A stretch of DNA of 64,000 nt from Bdellovibrio bacteriovorus (GCF_001592755.1 NZ_LUKF01000006.1:19254-83253), one strand, 5' to 3'; shown: positions 7,317 through 16,681, counted from the first letter of the stretch. Notes: generated by a model not told the origin, from the sequence alone. Program-made: numbers and translations.

Positions 7317-10300
7317 CTACAGATTTCTTCTGTATTGGCCGCCCACTTCGTAAAGGGCTTGAGTCATTTGATACAAACTGCAGTGTCTTGCTGCAGTCAT
7401 CAACGCTGCGAAGATGTTGCCGCCGTTCAGAACTGTGTCTTTCAAGTTCTGCAATTGGCGTTCGCCTTCGGTTTGATGGTCTTTTTGGTATTTCTGCACA
7501 TTGTTTAGCTGCGCGTTTTTCTCTTCGTACGAAGCACGAGCTAGTTCGATCTTTGGTGGCACGTAGTCAGCCGCCATTGTTTTTGGATCGATGAATGTGT
7601 TCACACCAATGATTGGCAAAGTGCCGTCGTGTTTAAGTCTTTCATAGTATAGCGACTCTTCTTGGATTTTCGAGCGTTGGTATTGAGTTTCCATCGCGCC
7701 CAAAACGCCGCCGCGTTCGTTGATCTTTTTGAATTCGTTTAAGACCGCTTCTTCAACTAAGTCTGTGAGTTCTTCAATGAAGTACGAACCCTGCATTGGA
7801 TTTTCGTTCTTCGTCATACCGAACTCACGGTTGATGATCAGCTGAATCGCCATCGCACGACGAACAGATTCTTCTGTTGGTGTCGTAATAGCTTCGTCAT
7901 ACGCATTCGTGTGCAAGCTGTTGCAGTTGTCGTAAAGAGCAATCAAGGCCTGCAACGTCGTACGAATATCGTTGAAGTCGATTTCTTGCGCATGCAATGA
8001 GCGACCTGACGTTTGAATGTGGTACTTCAATTTTTGTGAACGATCGTTTCCTTTGTAAAGGTCACGCATCGCCACCGCCCAGATACGGCGGGCGACACGT
8101 CCCAAGACTGAATACTCAGGATCTAGACCGTTACTGAAGAAGAAACTTAAGTTCGGAGCAAAGTCGTCCACTTTCAGACCACGAGCCAAATAGTATTCAA
8201 CGAAAGTGAAACCGTTTGAAAGTGTGAACGCCAACTGAGAAATTGGATTCGCACCCGCTTCGGCAATGTGGTAACCCGAAATACTGACGGAATAGAAATT
8301 TCTGACTTTGCTATTTACAAAGTACTCTTGAATATCGCCCATCATCTTCAAAGCGAAGTTGATAGAGAAGATACAAGTATTCTGACCCTGGTCTTCTTTT
8401 AAGATGTCGGCTTGAACTGTGCCGCGCACTTGTTGCAAAGTCCAGTTTGCGACGTCACTCCACTCTTCTGGAGTCAGCTTACGACCTAGCTCGCTTTCTT
8501 TCTTTTCAACCTGTTGATCAATCGCCGTATTGAAATAGAAAGCCAGAATCATAGGAGCTGGACCGTTGATGGTCATACTCACGGAGGTATTTGGATTGAT
8601 AAGATCAAAGCCTGCATAAAGCTTTTTCATATCCGCCAACGTACAGATGCTAACACCTGACTCACCGACTTTACCGAAGATATCAGGACGCTGATCGGGA
8701 TCTTGTCCGTACAAGGTCACAGAGTCAAAAGCCGTCGAAAGACGATGAGCCGTCTCCCCTTTAGTAAGGTAATGGAAACGACGGTTTGTTCTTTCCGGAG
8801 TTCCTTCGCCCGCGAACATACGCTTTGGATCTTCATCCGCGCGTTTTAATTGGAACACACCTGCTGTGTAAGGGAATTCTCCCGGAACGTTTTCAAGTTT
8901 TAAATATCTGAAGCGATCGCCCCAGTCTTTAAACTTAGGAACAACCACGCGACGGATTTTCGTGCCCGACAATGACTCCCGCACCAAAGGTTGGCGGATT
9001 TCTTTATCACGAACCTTAAAGACCAACTCGTCGCCAGAGTAAGTTTCAATCAACTTTTCGTAACCTTGCAGTTGATCAATCTCTTCTTGAGTGAAGTCGG
9101 AAGAAAGCTCCGCTTCGACTTTTTTTACAGTTTCAGGACTTGTTCCCAAAAGCGGAGCGACTTTCTTAAGCCCCCCCAACTGAGAAGCTTTTTCAGCCAA
9201 TGTTTCCGTACGCTTTTTATACTTGTGAACCGTTCCAACGATCTCAGCCAAATAGTTTTGGCGATCGGCTGGAATGATTACGTGTTCTTCCGCGGAAAGA
9301 ATATTGGCTTTGAATTTAGGATCCACCTGCCATTTAGCTCCCTGACGAGCTTCAAGAAGATCAGCAAGTTGGAAGAATAATTTATTCACGCCGCCGTCGT
9401 TAAATTGTGAAGCCTGAGTTAAAAACACAGGAACTTGCACTTTTTCATCAAAGATCTTGCGAGAGCGTTTGTATTGTTTCGTCACATCACGAAGAGCATC
9501 TAAAGCCCCGCGACGGTCGGCCTTATTTACGGCGATCAAATCCGCAAAATCGATCATGTCGATCTTTTCAAGTTGCGACTGCGCTCCGAAATCAGAGGTC
9601 ATCACGTACATGGACATATCACTGACTTCCGTGATCGCCATATTTCCCTGACCGATCCCTGAAGTTTCAGCAATAACGAAATCAAAGTCTAATTGACGGA
9701 TGAATTTCAGAATCTCGGGCAAAGAAGACGCAATCTCACGACCTGACCCACGTGAAGCGACAGAACGCATGAACACGTGGTTGCGAGACAAAGAGTTCAT
9801 ACGAATACGGTCACCCAACAACGAGCCACCCGTTTTACGTTTCGAAGGGTCTACGCAGACCACACCGATTTTTTTATTGGGATAGGCATTCAAGAATCTT
9901 TGCACAAGTTCGTCGATCAAAGAAGACTTACCTGCGCCACCTGTCCCGGTGATACCTAAAACTAAAGGCTCGCCATTTTTCGCTTTGAAATTCTGCAAGC
10001 CAAAGTTTTCCAATGAATAATCTTTGTGACCGTTTTCAATCGCCGTTAAAGCCACGCCCAATTCCACAGAAGGAATGGTGTCGCCCGCAAAGATATTCTT
10101 TTTCGTTTTAAATTCTTTTTGTTTTTCTAAGACATCAAAGTCACAGCCACGAATGACTTGTTCAATCATTCCCTCAAGACCCAGTTTGCGACCGTCTTCC
10201 GGGTGGAAGATTTGCGCGATTCCGTAAGCTTCAAGTTCACGTTTTTCTTCGTGAACGATCACTCCGCCGCCACCGCCGTAAATACGCACGTAACCTGCGC

Positions 10301-10559
10301 CCGCTTCGTCTAGAAGATCCTTCATGTACTTGAAGTACTCCATGTGACCGCCCTGATAAGAGCTGATGCAGACCCCTTGAGCACCTTCTTGCAAAACGGC
10401 TTTCACTACATCACTGACCGAGCGGTTGTGACCTAAGTGAATAACCTCAGCGCCCATATCTTGAAGAATACGGCGCATGATATTGATGCTGGCGTCATGG
10501 CCGTCGAAAAGTGCGGCGGCCGTTACGATACGAATAGGATTCTTAAGTGTATATGCCAT
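7317..10559 (-). CDS. icmF: Fused isobutyryl-CoA mutase (IcmF)
   Basis: 1080 aa, the size of IcmF, which interconverts isobutyryl-CoA and n-butyryl-CoA using adenosylcobalamin. All three expected modules are in one chain. First, a B12-binding domain with FDGHDASIN (His21, the base-off ligand). Second, a MeaB-like chaperone GTPase with P-loop GITGTGGAGKSSLIDELV near residue 205 and a NKAD G4 motif. Third, the mutase TIM barrel from about residue 580 (RTNRRFHYLTKGE, AFDSVTLYGQDPD). In the active site the segment KEDQGQNTCIFS has Gln where methylmalonyl-CoA mutase has its carboxylate-binding Arg, which favours isobutyryl- over methylmalonyl-CoA. It is the last gene of an operon with a crotonase (5 bp gap) and a 3-hydroxyacyl-CoA dehydrogenase, consistent with branched-acid breakdown through butyryl-CoA. 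Confidence 0.95.
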   Translation of the reverse strand: MAYTLKNPIRIVTAAALFDGHDASINIMRRILQDMGAEVIHLGHNRSVSDVVKAVLQEGAQGVCISSYQGGHMEYFKYMKDLLDEAGAGYVRIYGGGGGVIVHEEKRELEAYGIAQIFHPEDGRKLGLEGMIEQVIRGCDFDVLEKQKEFKTKKNIFAGDTIPSVELGVALTAIENGHKDYSLENFGLQNFKAKNGEPLVLGITGTGGAGKSSLIDELVQRFLNAYPNKKIGVVCVDPSKRKTGGSLLGDRIRMNSLSRNHVFMRSVASRGSGREIASSLPEILKFIRQLDFDFVIAETSGIGQGNMAITEVSDMSMYVMTSDFGAQSQLEKIDMIDFADLIAVNKADRRGALDALRDVTKQYKRSRKIFDEKVQVPVFLTQASQFNDGGVNKLFFQLADLLEARQGAKWQVDPKFKANILSAEEHVIIPADRQNYLAEIVGTVHKYKKRTETLAEKASQLGGLKKVAPLLGTSPETVKKVEAELSSDFTQEEIDQLQGYEKLIETYSGDELVFKVRDKEIRQPLVRESLSGTKIRRVVVPKFKDWGDRFRYLKLENVPGEFPYTAGVFQLKRADEDPKRMFAGEGTPERTNRRFHYLTKGETAHRLSTAFDSVTLYGQDPDQRPDIFGKVGESGVSICTLADMKKLYAGFDLINPNTSVSMTINGPAPMILAFYFNTAIDQQVEKKESELGRKLTPEEWSDVANWTLQQVRGTVQADILKEDQGQNTCIFSINFALKMMGDIQEYFVNSKVRNFYSVSISGYHIAEAGANPISQLAFTLSNGFTFVEYYLARGLKVDDFAPNLSFFFSNGLDPEYSVLGRVARRIWAVAMRDLYKGNDRSQKLKYHIQTSGRSLHAQEIDFNDIRTTLQALIALYDNCNSLHTNAYDEAITTPTEESVRRAMAIQLIINREFGMTKNENPMQGSYFIEELTDLVEEAVLNEFKKINERGGVLGAMETQYQRSKIQEESLYYERLKHDGTLPIIGVNTFIDPKTMAADYVPPKIELARASYEEKNAQLNNVQKYQKDHQTEGERQLQNLKDTVLNGGNIFAALMTAARHCSLYQMTQALYEVGGQYRRNL

Positions 10560-10564
10560 TTGGA

Positions 10565-11365
10565 CTATTGACCTTTAAAGTTCGCCTTACGTTTTTCAAT
10601 GAAAGCGGAAGTGCCCTCTTTCACGTCTTCAGAGTCGAAAAGATCCGCAAAGATCTTCGCTTCATTTCTTTGCGCCTCTTCCACATCCATGTCCCAAGCT
10701 TGGTTGATGGATTTTTTCGCAGAACCCACCGCAATCGGAGCTTTTGCTAAAATAGCTTCTACTGTTTTCATCACAGTGTTCATAAGCTCTGCTTGCGGAA
10801 CGACTTTATTCACAAGACCCATTGTATGCGCTTCAGCGGCCGTGATCATGCCCCCCGTGTAAGTCAATTCACGTGCGCGACGTTGACCGATAGCGCGAGC
10901 CATACGAACCGTCCCGCCAAATCCTGGGATCAATCCCAAGCTCACTTCGGGAAGACCGAATTTTGCATTTTCAGAAGCATAGATGAAATCACAGCCCAAA
11001 GCCAATTCACAACCGCCACCCAAAGCAAAACCGTTCACCGCTGCGATGACTGGAATTTTCAAAAGAGTCAGCTCATGGAAAATGCTTTGCCCACGTTGAG
11101 CAAAACTTAAAGCTTTTTCTTCGTCGAGTTCGTGGATCTCTTTGATATCCGCGCCAGCAACGAAAGCTTTTTCGCCACTGCCTGTGATGATAAGAGCGCG
11201 CGCATCTTCGTAGTGCATTTCACCGATTTGACGAAGAGCTTCGCCCATCTCGTTCAGCACCATCGAGTTCAAAGCGTTGAGAGCTTCAGGACGGTTCACC
11301 GTCATCACCCAAACGCCGTTTGGTTTTTGTTCAACTAAAATTGTCTTGTAAGTAAAACTGCCCAT
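10565..11365 (-). CDS. Enoyl-CoA hydratase (crotonase family)
   Basis: 266 aa, normal for a single-domain crotonase. Visible: AGADIKEI (oxyanion hole strand), VNGFALGGGCELALGCD with the first catalytic Glu in GCEL, and GLPEVSLGLIPGFGGT with the second catalytic Glu. This Glu pair is the hydratase signature, so hydration of 2-enoyl-CoA (probably crotonyl-CoA and other short chains) is likely. It lies between 3-hydroxyacyl-CoA dehydrogenase (9 bp gap upstream) and icmF in one minus-strand operon. Confidence 0.92.
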   Translation of the reverse strand: MGSFTYKTILVEQKPNGVWVMTVNRPEALNALNSMVLNEMGEALRQIGEMHYEDARALIITGSGEKAFVAGADIKEIHELDEEKALSFAQRGQSIFHELTLLKIPVIAAVNGFALGGGCELALGCDFIYASENAKFGLPEVSLGLIPGFGGTVRMARAIGQRRARELTYTGGMITAAEAHTMGLVNKVVPQAELMNTVMKTVEAILAKAPIAVGSAKKSINQAWDMDVEEAQRNEAKIFADLFDSEDVKEGTSAFIEKRKANFKGQ

Positions 11366-11374
11366 TTTTAAAAC

Positions 11375-12235
11375 CTATTTCGCTGAATAGTCGTAGAAAC
11401 CACGACCTGTTTTACGTCCCAACCATCCTGCTTCAACATACTTCACAAGCAATGGACATGGACGGTATTTAGAATCTCCCAAACCATCATGAAGCACGTT
11501 CATGATCGCAAGGCATGTATCAAGACCGATAAAGTCTGCCAAAGTCAAAGGACCCATCGGTTGGTTTGTTCCCAACTTCATCGCGGAATCGATAGATTCA
11601 ACAGAAGCAATGCCTTCATGAAGAGTGTAAACCGCTTCGTTAATCATCGGCATCAAGATGCGGTTCACGATAAAACCTGGCATGTCTTTGACCGACTCAA
11701 CAAAAACCTTATCCATTTTTTCTGCCAAAGCTTTTACGGTTGCGAAAGTCTCGTCGGAAGTTTGCAGACCACGAATACCTTCTACAAGCTTCATCAAAGG
11801 AACCGGATTCATAAAGTGCATGCCCGCGACTTGAGTTGGACGCTTCGTCACGGCCGCGATCTTTGTAATAGAGATTGAAGATGTATTAGAAACAAGCAAA
11901 GCCTCTGGCTTCACGGCTGCGCCTAGGTCTTTAAAGATTTTCAATTTCAAATCGATGTTCTCTGTCGCCGCTTCAATCACGATGTCGCAGTCTTTAAGAG
12001 CCGAAGCTTCTTGAGCAGTTTTAATACGACCCAACAATGTCGCTTTGTCCGCCTCGCTCATGCCGCCTTTTTTGATAATGCGGTCACAAGAACCAGAGAT
12101 CGTGGCGATCCCTTTTTCCAAAGCAGCGCCGTTGACGTCCATCATGATGACGTTGAAGCCAAAGTTTGCCGCTACTTGTGCGATGCCGTTACCCATTTGC
12201 CCAGCGCCGACGACGCCGATCGATTTGATATTCAT
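11375..12235 (-). CDS. 3-hydroxybutyryl-CoA / 3-hydroxyacyl-CoA dehydrogenase
   Basis: 286 aa, the single-domain Hbd/PaaH type. The N-terminal Rossmann motif is [30 protein letters not shown] and [15 protein letters not shown] (catalytic His) follow, and the C-terminal dimer domain has [32 protein letters not shown] and [12 protein letters not shown]. It oxidises 3-hydroxyacyl-CoA with NAD+. First gene of the hbd-crotonase-icmF operon, with a GGAG Shine-Dalgarno before the ATG. The operon promoter should lie in 12236-12352, shared with the divergent SH3-like protein gene. Confidence 0.94.
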   Translation of the reverse strand: MNIKSIGVVGAGQMGNGIAQVAANFGFNVIMMDVNGAALEKGIATISGSCDRIIKKGGMSEADKATLLGRIKTAQEASALKDCDIVIEAATENIDLKLKIFKDLGAAVKPEALLVSNTSSISITKIAAVTKRPTQVAGMHFMNPVPLMKLVEGIRGLQTSDETFATVKALAEKMDKVFVESVKDMPGFIVNRILMPMINEAVYTLHEGIASVESIDSAMKLGTNQPMGPLTLADFIGLDTCLAIMNVLHDGLGDSKYRPCPLLVKYVEAGWLGRKTGRGFYDYSAK

Positions 12236-12352
12236 TTACCACTCCGCGTTAAAATACTGTTGAAAATCGAACTGTTTACCAGTACTTCACTTTAGTCTGG
12301 AGGTCAAAAGTTCTGGTCTTGAGCGCAGAGCCTAAAGCCTCAAAATAGAGAG

Positions 12353-13726
12353 ATGCGGTCCGTAGTATCAAAGACATTGGCGTTTCTCTTTCTTTCCTCG
12401 AATTCGTGGGCCGCTCTGGCGACAGATGCAAGTGCTGCTGTCTCTTTTTTTCGCAGCAAAAACAGCCTTTTTCCCTCTGGCCAGGTGAGTCGAAACGCCC
12501 TAGATAATAAACTTTTACGAACCGAGACCGAAATCGCTTACCGCACCTCCTGGGACAAAAAAGAATATGTTCTGCAGGCAGCGCAAATTCTTCGCGACAT
12601 TCATGTGTCTCGTTATGCCGATACGAAGACGGTCGCGGTTCTTTTGAGCGTGGATCGCAGCGATGCGCCGGCGGTGAAAACTCTTCCCGCAAAAGCCGCT
12701 TTAGAGATTTTATCGACGGACGATTATTGGGCGCGCGTGAAAGAAAGATCCACCGGCACTCAAGGGTATCTGCCACTGCATCTTTTGCAGGCTCGGCATG
12801 ACGATGTCGGCGTTTATGTGAACATCATCGACACCTATCTGCGCAAAGAGGCGACCTCTCAAGGCCGCGTGATTACGACTCTTCCCCGTCTGCAAAGAAT
12901 TATTCCTTTAGAGATCACAAAGAACTTTTTAAAAATTCAATATGCTGAAAACATCGGTTACGTGGACGTGACTCATTTTGTGTCTCGCGCGGATTACGCG
13001 AATCTAGCTTATCATCCAAAGAAAAACTGGATGGCGGCCCTTTATCGTAACAATGATGTTCTGATCACACAAAAACGCGAAACCGTTCCCTTGAAAGAAA
13101 TTTTGGGATACGTAACCAACAGTCATCGCGGCGTTGTGATTCGCCCTGAATCTTCTTCTTACGGTCCTCCCCTTCGCGCGCGCGTAGAAATTCTTAAGCC
13201 AGAAGCCCACATCTGGGGCGTCAGCAAGCTTGATGGCCATGGTGAAGTTTGGTGGAAAAGAAAAAACCTTCTGGTCGAAGAAAAAGAAAGCGTTTCAGAG
13301 ACCACGGTTTCCACCGACACTTTGATGAAAAGAGAAATTTATTCTATCGCGTTTGAAAATAAGAACTCTGTGCGTGGTTTAGTATCATCAGAGGGCGTTT
13401 ATAGAACTGAAGACGGCCTTACCTGGACACTGATTCCGCAATTTGGAAAACAAACTTATCCCGTCAGTATTCACCCTGATGGGACCTGGTTTGTGGGTGC
13501 CTTCAAAAGCACGAATCAAGGAAAAAGCTTTGAGCCTTTCATTCGCTGGGACAATATTGCCGAAGCCATCGAAGCCGCTTATCACCGCAATCCAAAAATC
13601 TTGCGCCTGACGCAGATCGAAGCTTTACCTAACTCAAAAGTTCAAATCTATGTCGATACGGGAAGCAGCAAAGTAAAACTTCGCAGCTCTATCGGAAATC
13701 TTCATTGGGATGTTGTTAAGAACTAA
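12353..13726 (+). CDS. Secreted protein with SH3-like and sialidase-like (YCF48-type) segments
   Basis: 457 aa with a signal peptide (hydrophobic stretch to SWA-ALATDA). About residues 60-150 and 150-210 look like two bacterial SH3 modules (AALEILSTDDYWARVKER... LPLHLLQ; IIPLEITKNFLKIQYAE..GYVDV). The C-terminal third has GVYRTEDGLTWTLIPQFG and GAFKSTNQGKSFEPF, two Asp-box-like strands of the kind found in YCF48/sialidase beta-propellers. I infer a periplasmic or surface binding protein; ligand unknown. Upstream is the divergent acyl-CoA operon. It converges on the Mpo1-like gene, with 1 bp between stops. Confidence 0.75.
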   Translation: MRSVVSKTLAFLFLSSNSWAALATDASAAVSFFRSKNSLFPSGQVSRNALDNKLLRTETEIAYRTSWDKKEYVLQAAQILRDIHVSRYADTKTVAVLLSVDRSDAPAVKTLPAKAALEILSTDDYWARVKERSTGTQGYLPLHLLQARHDDVGVYVNIIDTYLRKEATSQGRVITTLPRLQRIIPLEITKNFLKIQYAENIGYVDVTHFVSRADYANLAYHPKKNWMAALYRNNDVLITQKRETVPLKEILGYVTNSHRGVVIRPESSSYGPPLRARVEILKPEAHIWGVSKLDGHGEVWWKRKNLLVEEKESVSETTVSTDTLMKREIYSIAFENKNSVRGLVSSEGVYRTEDGLTWTLIPQFGKQTYPVSIHPDGTWFVGAFKSTNQGKSFEPFIRWDNIAEAIEAAYHRNPKILRLTQIEALPNSKVQIYVDTGSSKVKLRSSIGNLHWDVVKN

Positions 13727-13727
13727 T

Positions 13728-14021
13728 TTACTTCCAGAGTTTTCCAGCGCACATCAAATAAAACATTTTAAAATCGCCCCGCAAGGACCACAGGGGATGC
13801 GTGAAGGTCGCAGGTCGATTCTTTTCGACGATAAAGTGACCTATCCAGGCAAAGCCATAGCCGATCACGGGTAAAAGCCACAGAATCATCCAGGCCTTTG
13901 TGACGAAGGCATAAATCAAGATGGCGTGAACCAAAAGTGTGCCTACAAAATGTAAACGACGATTGCGCGGATCGGAATGTTCGCGCAAATAAAACGGCCA
14001 AAATTCTTCGAAGCTTTTCAT
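13728..14021 (-). CDS. Mpo1-like (DUF962) membrane protein
   Basis: 97 aa, the size of bacterial DUF962/Mpo1-like proteins. N-terminal FEEFWPFYLREHSDPRNRRLHFVGT and C-terminal GHFIVEKNRPATFTHPLWSLRGDFKM are the two family blocks; their His residues are the probable Fe(II) ligands. Two hydrophobic helices lie between (about residues 28-60). The yeast relative Mpo1 is a dioxygenase of 2-hydroxy fatty acids. Here it follows PlsC by 18 bp on the same strand, so a role in membrane lipid or 2-hydroxy-acid metabolism is plausible. Family call firm; reaction inferred. Confidence 0.88.
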   Translation of the reverse strand: MKSFEEFWPFYLREHSDPRNRRLHFVGTLLVHAILIYAFVTKAWMILWLLPVIGYGFAWIGHFIVEKNRPATFTHPLWSLRGDFKMFYLMCAGKLWK

Positions 14022-14039
14022 GGAAACCTCGCGAATACG

Positions 14040-14777
14040 TTACGCTTGAGCCTCTGGGAAATAAGGCTGCATCATATGACGAACCTTTTCTTGCAACTGA
14101 GGACGTGACTCTAAAGCATATTGAGTCGCATCCACTGGAGGCAACACATACAATGTCACCGTGCGCTTCCACACACCCCAATTCGGCACAATATGGCCTT
14201 TAGGAAGAATGGCGGCAGCCCCTTTAACCACAACAGGCACAATCGGAGATTTTGCATTGATCGCAAAGATAAAAGGACCGGACTTGAAAGAGCCCAGTCT
14301 TTCTGTCACCTGTCTTGTTCCTTCGGGAGCTAAGGCGAAACGCTCGCCCGCTTTGATACGAGTTTCAGCTTCTTTATAAACCTTGAAAACTTCCTCGCGG
14401 CGGTCGCGGGCAATCGGCAGAATCCCTGCTCGGCGCATGGCTGGACCAAAAACAGGAATGCGGAAAAGTTCAATCTTCGCGCCGAAACGGAAACTTCCCA
14501 AGTATCCATTCATAGCGAAAATATCAAAGAAGCTGGTGTGATTGAAAACGTAAATAAATCCGCCCGGAGGTTGATTCTCTCGACCTTTTACGATGACTTC
14601 GACACCAAACATACGGCAAGCGCCGCGAGTCCAAATTTCGACAATACGATCTTCTAAGGGACGATTTTTCATCGTCAGATTCACAATAATCAACGAAATG
14701 GAACACAACATCGTGTGAATCGGAAAATAAATAAGGGCTAAAATGGAGCGAGGATATGAAAGTAATTTCCAAAACAT
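14040..14777 (-). CDS. plsC: 1-acyl-sn-glycerol-3-phosphate acyltransferase family
   Basis: 245 aa LPLAT-family acyltransferase. Near the N-terminus is a hydrophobic anchor (about residues 8-35). Motif I is NHTSFFDIF (the HX4D catalytic pair), motif II contains FRFGAKIELFRIPVFGPAMRRAG, motif III is APEGTRQV (EGTR) and motif IV is SPIVPVVVKGA. It should acylate lysophosphatidate to phosphatidate on the inner face of the membrane. The start lies one base from the stop of the RelA/SpoT-like gene, so the two are almost certainly translationally coupled; the Mpo1-like gene follows. Confidence 0.93.
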   Translation of the reverse strand: MFWKLLSYPRSILALIYFPIHTMLCSISLIIVNLTMKNRPLEDRIVEIWTRGACRMFGVEVIVKGRENQPPGGFIYVFNHTSFFDIFAMNGYLGSFRFGAKIELFRIPVFGPAMRRAGILPIARDRREEVFKVYKEAETRIKAGERFALAPEGTRQVTERLGSFKSGPFIFAINAKSPIVPVVVKGAAAILPKGHIVPNWGVWKRTVTLYVLPPVDATQYALESRPQLQEKVRHMMQPYFPEAQA

Positions 14778-14778
14778 A

Positions 14779-15885
14779 TTAACTCATCTCAGGGAATAAG
14801 CGCTTGCGTGCCGCCGTTCTCTGTCTTTCTTTGTACGCTTGATGCTCTGAAGGTCCCGACAAGATTCTTTCGTGAGCGGATTGATCCATGATCTGCACTT
14901 CGAAAGGATAAAAGAAACTAAATGCTTCTTGGCTTCCTTGAGGTTTGATTTGAATCAATTTACGAGAAATAAACTTAATAAATTTATAATCAGCGCCAGA
15001 AAAGAAATTTTCTTTGCGCAGGTACTGCACATTTTCACCCATCTCAGAAAGCTTTTGATCAAACGCCGCCTGAATACTTTGTTCATCTAAAGTATCCAAA
15101 CGATGCGAAAGATCGTCACACACTTCCATGAAAATATTCACTGGGTAAAGGTTGTTAGAACTTTGATCTGGCATGATGTGCGGAAAACTAATCACGTTTT
15201 CTTTCACCAAAAAACGCACCACTTGGAAAGTATCAAAAAGATTGCGCGTGATAAAACGTACACCCAGCTTATCAAAGATCTTCATCGCCAAAGCATCTGG
15301 TTTTGCCAGAAGCTTGATCACCGTGCTCGAAGACGTTTTAAAAGGCTTCACTTCAAAACCTAGAAGTTCAATAGGATCTAAGATGTGCTCACCAGCCGTA
15401 GAACTTTGCAAAAAAGTCCGGTGAGTCGTGCCGTCATAGCGGATGCATTCTTGAAATGGTGAAAGTATTTGCGATTGGATCTCTTCAGAAAAAGAACTGA
15501 ATAAATCGTTTTCTGCGTGAACAAAAACGTGCATGCAGCGAAGAATCGCACAGGCCCAGCGCTGCAGTTGAACCTGATCGGGGTCTTGCGAGCTTGCGTA
15601 AATTAATAGCTGACGGATGTCCCCAAGGTGACGACGGTCTCTAAAAATCTCGGGAAGTTCTTTATCTTCAAACCCCAGCTTTTCTAGCATCAGAACCAGG
15701 GCACGACGATGGTAGTACCAAAGTTTTTCTAAATCATTTTCTTTTGTGACATCAAAACCATAGCTTAAAAGAAAAGACGTCGCGGCCTCGAGCGAATGAA
15801 TATTGAGTCTAGGAATTTCGATGGCAGAATGACCACCGACAACCGAGTTTAGAATGGAAGAATCAAAGATGAAACGTTGAGGCAT
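14779..15885 (-). CDS. RelA/SpoT-like nucleotidyltransferase of unknown product (resembles TIGR04552 proteins)
   Basis: 368 aa. Residues 180-235 align well by eye with small (p)ppGpp synthetases: KPFKTSSSTVIKLL matches the GRVKTPESIAEKL helix, and KIFDKLGVRFITRNLFDTFQ matches NIFDIAGIRVVTRFVSDIY, keeping Asp205 (metal), Gly208 and Arg210. Near the C-terminus PFEVQIMDQSAHER (Glu329, Gln331) matches VEIQLRT, and SEHQAYKERQ matches the family's H-x-x-Y-K. The guanine-stacking GYxSLH segment is not conserved: the aligned region is NNLYPVNIF (245-252). An all-helical N-terminus of ~165 residues and a ~55-residue insertion (258-312) are extra. I infer the synthetase fold with a changed acceptor. 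It heads an operon with plsC and the Mpo1-like gene; a GGGGA ribosome site precedes the ATG. Confidence 0.7.
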   Translation of the reverse strand: MPQRFIFDSSILNSVVGGHSAIEIPRLNIHSLEAATSFLLSYGFDVTKENDLEKLWYYHRRALVLMLEKLGFEDKELPEIFRDRRHLGDIRQLLIYASSQDPDQVQLQRWACAILRCMHVFVHAENDLFSSFSEEIQSQILSPFQECIRYDGTTHRTFLQSSTAGEHILDPIELLGFEVKPFKTSSSTVIKLLAKPDALAMKIFDKLGVRFITRNLFDTFQVVRFLVKENVISFPHIMPDQSSNNLYPVNIFMEVCDDLSHRLDTLDEQSIQAAFDQKLSEMGENVQYLRKENFFSGADYKFIKFISRKLIQIKPQGSQEAFSFFYPFEVQIMDQSAHERILSGPSEHQAYKERQRTAARKRLFPEMS

Positions 15886-15933
15886 TCCCCTATCTTCAAA
15901 CTCGATAGGGGGTGAAGCAAGACGCAGCGCTTA

Positions 15934-16590
15934 TTATTGGATCAAAGCACAAGTGTAGGCTTTGAACTGACCAAGAGTACCAGAAGCCGGAGAATATCCA
16001 TTTACAGCCGTACGGTTTTGGTAAGTCACATTTCCTTGAGCAAGAGTGCCGTCGTATTGACCTTGGAACACGATATCGCCGTAAGAGTCGCTAAACTTGA
16101 CTGTGAATTGACGCGTATTGCGATTGATTGTTCCCGAAGCCGCCGCAGAAAACTCTACTTGGTAAGGTTGGATCACTTGGCCGTTGTAAGATTGACCTGC
16201 ATAAGAGTCGAAGATCTTAATAAGAACAGTCGAAGAACCCGCTACTAAATTTCCAGAAGAATCAAATTTGAAGGCTCCAAAGAAATCAATACCCGTCTTA
16301 TCGTTGATATTGCCGCTGATCGTACCCAGTGTCTGAGGATCTAAAGTGGCAGAAATAAAGCTCTTCACTTGAGATTCAAAAGCGCCCGAATTCGTGTAGT
16401 CGTAGATCTTACCCACATTCATGGAGGTATTACCGCAGCTATTCACCGCATTGGGCTGAGTGACTGCTGGTGTGTTGGAGCGACCGGCAACGCGTGTGGC
16501 GCTGGATTCCTTCTTCGCACAAGCTGATAAGGACAAAGCCGCTAGGACCAAGATTCCCATCACTGATTTGTTAAAGAAAGATGTTTTCAT
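15934..16590 (-). CDS. Secreted lipoprotein of unknown function
   Basis: 218 aa from the ATG at 16590, chosen over an upstream ATG because GGAGG stands 7 nt before it and the product begins with a lipoprotein signal peptide ending in the lipobox LSAC-A. The mature part is small, polar and beta-rich, with a YDYTNSGAFESQVKSFISATL segment and three GQ(Y/V)-type strands near the end. No family is recognised. Position +2 is Ala and +3 Lys, so outer-membrane sorting is the default expectation. It is monocistronic between the RelA/SpoT-like operon and the metalloprotease gene. Confidence 0.8.
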   Translation of the reverse strand: MKTSFFNKSVMGILVLAALSLSACAKKESSATRVAGRSNTPAVTQPNAVNSCGNTSMNVGKIYDYTNSGAFESQVKSFISATLDPQTLGTISGNINDKTGIDFFGAFKFDSSGNLVAGSSTVLIKIFDSYAGQSYNGQVIQPYQVEFSAAASGTINRNTRQFTVKFSDSYGDIVFQGQYDGTLAQGNVTYQNRTAVNGYSPASGTLGQFKAYTCALIQ

Positions 16591-16681
16591 AAAAGCCTCC
16601 ATGCCAATCATAGAGGCAAGAGGCGGACCATCAAAAATGCAATATATTAGATTTGAGAGCGAAAACCCGTCTCATCCTGAA

